From Eledone cirrhosa (lineage: Eukaryota; Mollusca; Cephalopoda; Octopoda; Eledonidae), in NCBI GenBank assembly GCA_964016885.1, contig OZ024759.1, forward strand, positions 5,413,794 to 5,477,793: 64,000 nt of DNA, in the 5' to 3' direction. The stretch's first letter is position 1. Each line of letters starts with the position of its first letter. Of this stretch, positions 62,401-64,000 are shown piece after piece. The notes beneath the pieces are model-generated. The model saw nothing but the letters and a program-made list of their open reading frames with translations, searched no databases and was not told the DNA's origin. Position numbers and translations under genes: made by a program.

Positions 62401-64000
62401 CTCCAATGTTGGTGAGAATTCATTTAAGTTCATGGTATTAGCTGTCAGAAGGAACTCTACTGTTGGTGAGAATTCATTTAAGTTCATGGTATTAGATGTC
62501 AGAAGTAACTCCACTGTTGGTGAGAATTCATTTAAGTTCATGGTATTAGCTGTCAGAAGTAACTCCACTGTTGGTGAGAATTCATTTAAGTTCATGGTTC
62601 TAGCTGTCAGAGGTAACTCCAATGTTGGTGAGAATTCATTTAAGTTCATGGTATTAGCTGTCAGAAGTAACTCCACTGTTGGTGAGAATTCATTTAAGTC
62701 ATGGTATTAGCTGTCAGAAGTAACTCCAATGTTGGTGAGAATTCATTTAAGTTCATGGTATTAGCTGTCAGAAGTAACTCCACTGTTGGTGAGAATTCAT
62801 TTAAGTTCATGGTATTAGCTGTCAGAAGTAACTCCACTGTTGGTGAGAATTCATTTAAGTTCATGGTACTAGCTGTCAGAAGTAACTCCAATGTTGGTGA
62901 GAATTCATTTAAGTTCATGGTATTAGTTTGTCAGAAGTAACACCACTGTTGGTGAGAATTCATTTAAGTCATGGTATTAGTTTTCAGAAGTAACTCCAAT
63001 GTTGGTGAGAATTCATTTAAGTTCATGGTACTAGCTGTCAGAAGTAACTCCACTGTTGGTGAGAATTCATTTAAGTTCATGGTATTAGCTGTCAGAAGTA
63101 ACTCCACTGTTGGTGAGAATTCATTTAAGTCATGGTCTTAGCTGTCAGAAGTAACTCCAATGTTGGTGAGAATTCATTTAAGTCATGGTACTAGCTGTCA
63201 GAAGTAACTCCAATGTTGGTGAGAATTCATTTAAGTTCATGGTATTAGCTGTCAGAAGTAACTCCACTGTTGGTGAGAATTCATTTAAGTTCATGGTATT
63301 AGCTGTCAGAAGTAACTCCACTGTTGGTGAGAATTCATTTAAGTCATGGTATTAGCTGTCAGAAGTAACTCCAATGTTGGTGAGAATTCATTTAAGTTCA
63401 TGGTATTAGCTGTCAGAAGTCACTCCACTGTTGGTGAGAATTCATTTAAGTTCATGGTACTAGCTGTCAGAAGTAACCCCAATGTTGGTGAGAATTCATT
63501 TAAGTTCATGGTATTAGCTGTCAGAAGTCACTCCAATGTTGGTGAGAATTCATTTAAGTTCATGGTATTAGCTGTCAGAAGTAACTCCACTGTTGGTGAG
63601 AATTCATTTAAGTTCATGGTATTAGCTGTCAGAAGGAACTCCACTGTTGGTGAGAATTCATTTAAGTTCATGGTACTAGCTGTCAGAAGTAACTCCACTG
63701 TTGGTGAGAATTCATTTAAGTTCATGGTATTAGTTTGTCAGAAGTAACACCACTGTTGGTGAGAATTCATTTAAGTCATGGTATTAGATTTCAGAAGTAA
63801 CTCCAATGTTGGTGAGAATTCATTTAAGTTCATGGTACTAGCTGTCAGAAGTAACTCCACTGTTGGTGAGAATTCATTTAAGTTCATGGTATTAGCTGTC
63901 AGAAGTCACTCCAATGTTGGTGAGAATTCATTTAAGTTCATGGTATTAGCTGTCAGAAGTAACTCCACTGTTGGTGAGAATTCATTTAAGTTCATGGTAT
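59471..64000. repeat. 5,651-bp-offset copy, cut by the window end
   Basis: This copy repeats 53,820 onward at offset 5,651 bp (54145/59796, 54738/60389, 54953/60604, 55437/61088, 56350/62001, 56727/62378). It shares GTCAGAGGTAAC at 62612 with 56961, while the homologous site at 52979 is consensus. Private marks are GTTGTTGAG at 59992, AATTTATTTAAG near 59,569 and TTAGATTTCAG near 63,787. The array continues past base 64000 without change of character. Confidence 0.83.

Larger units (their letters stand above)
1..64000. repeat. 54-bp satellite DNA array filling the whole window
   Basis: Every stretch of the window is a head-to-tail copy of one monomer in one orientation. Taking ATGG as monomer start, the consensus carries GCTGTCAGAAG, then TAACTCC, then GTTGGTGAGAATTC, then ATTTAAGTTC. 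It is 54 bp long with about 20 G/C positions (37%). There is no inversion, no insertion of foreign DNA and no unique spacer, so every interval over 300 bp without a gene contains only this repeat. Most monomers differ from consensus at 0-3 positions. Recurrent variant sites are TTA/CTA after ATGGTA, GCTGTC/GTTGTC, AGAAGT/AGAAGG, TCCACT/TCCAAT/TCCATT/TCCGAT and TCATTT/TCAGTT. Each normal monomer carries one EcoRI site (GAATTC). Array size, monomer length and HOR structure fit eukaryotic satellite DNA. I do not recognise the family. It could be pericentromeric, centromeric, subtelomeric or interstitial heterochromatin. Confidence 0.97.

Noticed and set aside
1..64000. A CRISPR array, because of regular short repeats.
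   Set aside because: There are no unique spacers; the period is a continuous 54/53-bp tandem repeat with no alternation of constant and variable parts, and no cas genes.
1..64000. A CENP-B box or telomere-type repeat that would identify the array as centromeric or telomeric.
   Set aside because: The monomer contains no recognisable CENP-B-box core and no TTAGGG- or TTTAGGG-like run. Centromeric identity remains possible but unsupported.
1..64000. A transposon, integrated virus or other mobile element inside the array.
   Set aside because: No interval departs from the monomer pattern, so there is no room for an inserted element or its target duplication.

Overview
The whole 64-kb window is one uninterrupted head-to-tail satellite array. 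The basic unit is a 54-bp monomer, about 37% G+C, and roughly 1,190 copies fill the window edge to edge. I see no unique sequence, transposon, RNA gene, CRISPR array or credible protein-coding gene. All of the many short reading frames on both strands follow from a monomer length divisible by three (54 = 18 codons) with no in-frame stop. A megasatellite of this kind suggests a eukaryotic chromosome, probably heterochromatin or a (peri)centromeric or subtelomeric block. I do not recognise the monomer and cannot name the organism.

Monomers come in two main lengths. The 54-bp form (for example 102-155) is the commonest. A 53-bp form (for example 426-478) lacks one T just before the ATGG that I use as monomer start, and the same deletion recurs throughout the array. 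The 53-bp monomers and a limited set of diagnostic substitutions form long, ordered strings that recur as higher-order repeats (HORs).

Layout: (1) 1-15,910: a 2.8-kb HOR (52 monomers, 2,796 bp) lies inside a larger tandem duplication of about 7.7-7.9 kb. (2) 15,910-30,430: mosaic of related blocks, with repeat offsets of 914, 3,223 and 2,310 bp and a 1,396-bp (26-monomer) unit present about three times. (3) 30,430-33,600: transition zone, containing the longest run of uninterrupted 54-bp phase (31,921-32,793). (4) 33,600-42,045: a second HOR family with its own diagnostic variants. (5) 42,045-53,128: a near-identical tandem duplication of a 5,542-bp, 103-monomer unit. (6) 53,130-64,000: copies of the same family at offsets of 3,982 and 5,651 bp, running off the window end.

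The most informative content is evolutionary. Hybrid monomers, block deletions of whole monomers (214, 160, 162 and 270 bp) and shared private substitutions allow the order of several unequal-exchange events to be read directly. Repeat offsets are exact differences between matching landmarks. Block edges are approximate, and identity statements come from reading by eye rather than from an alignment program.
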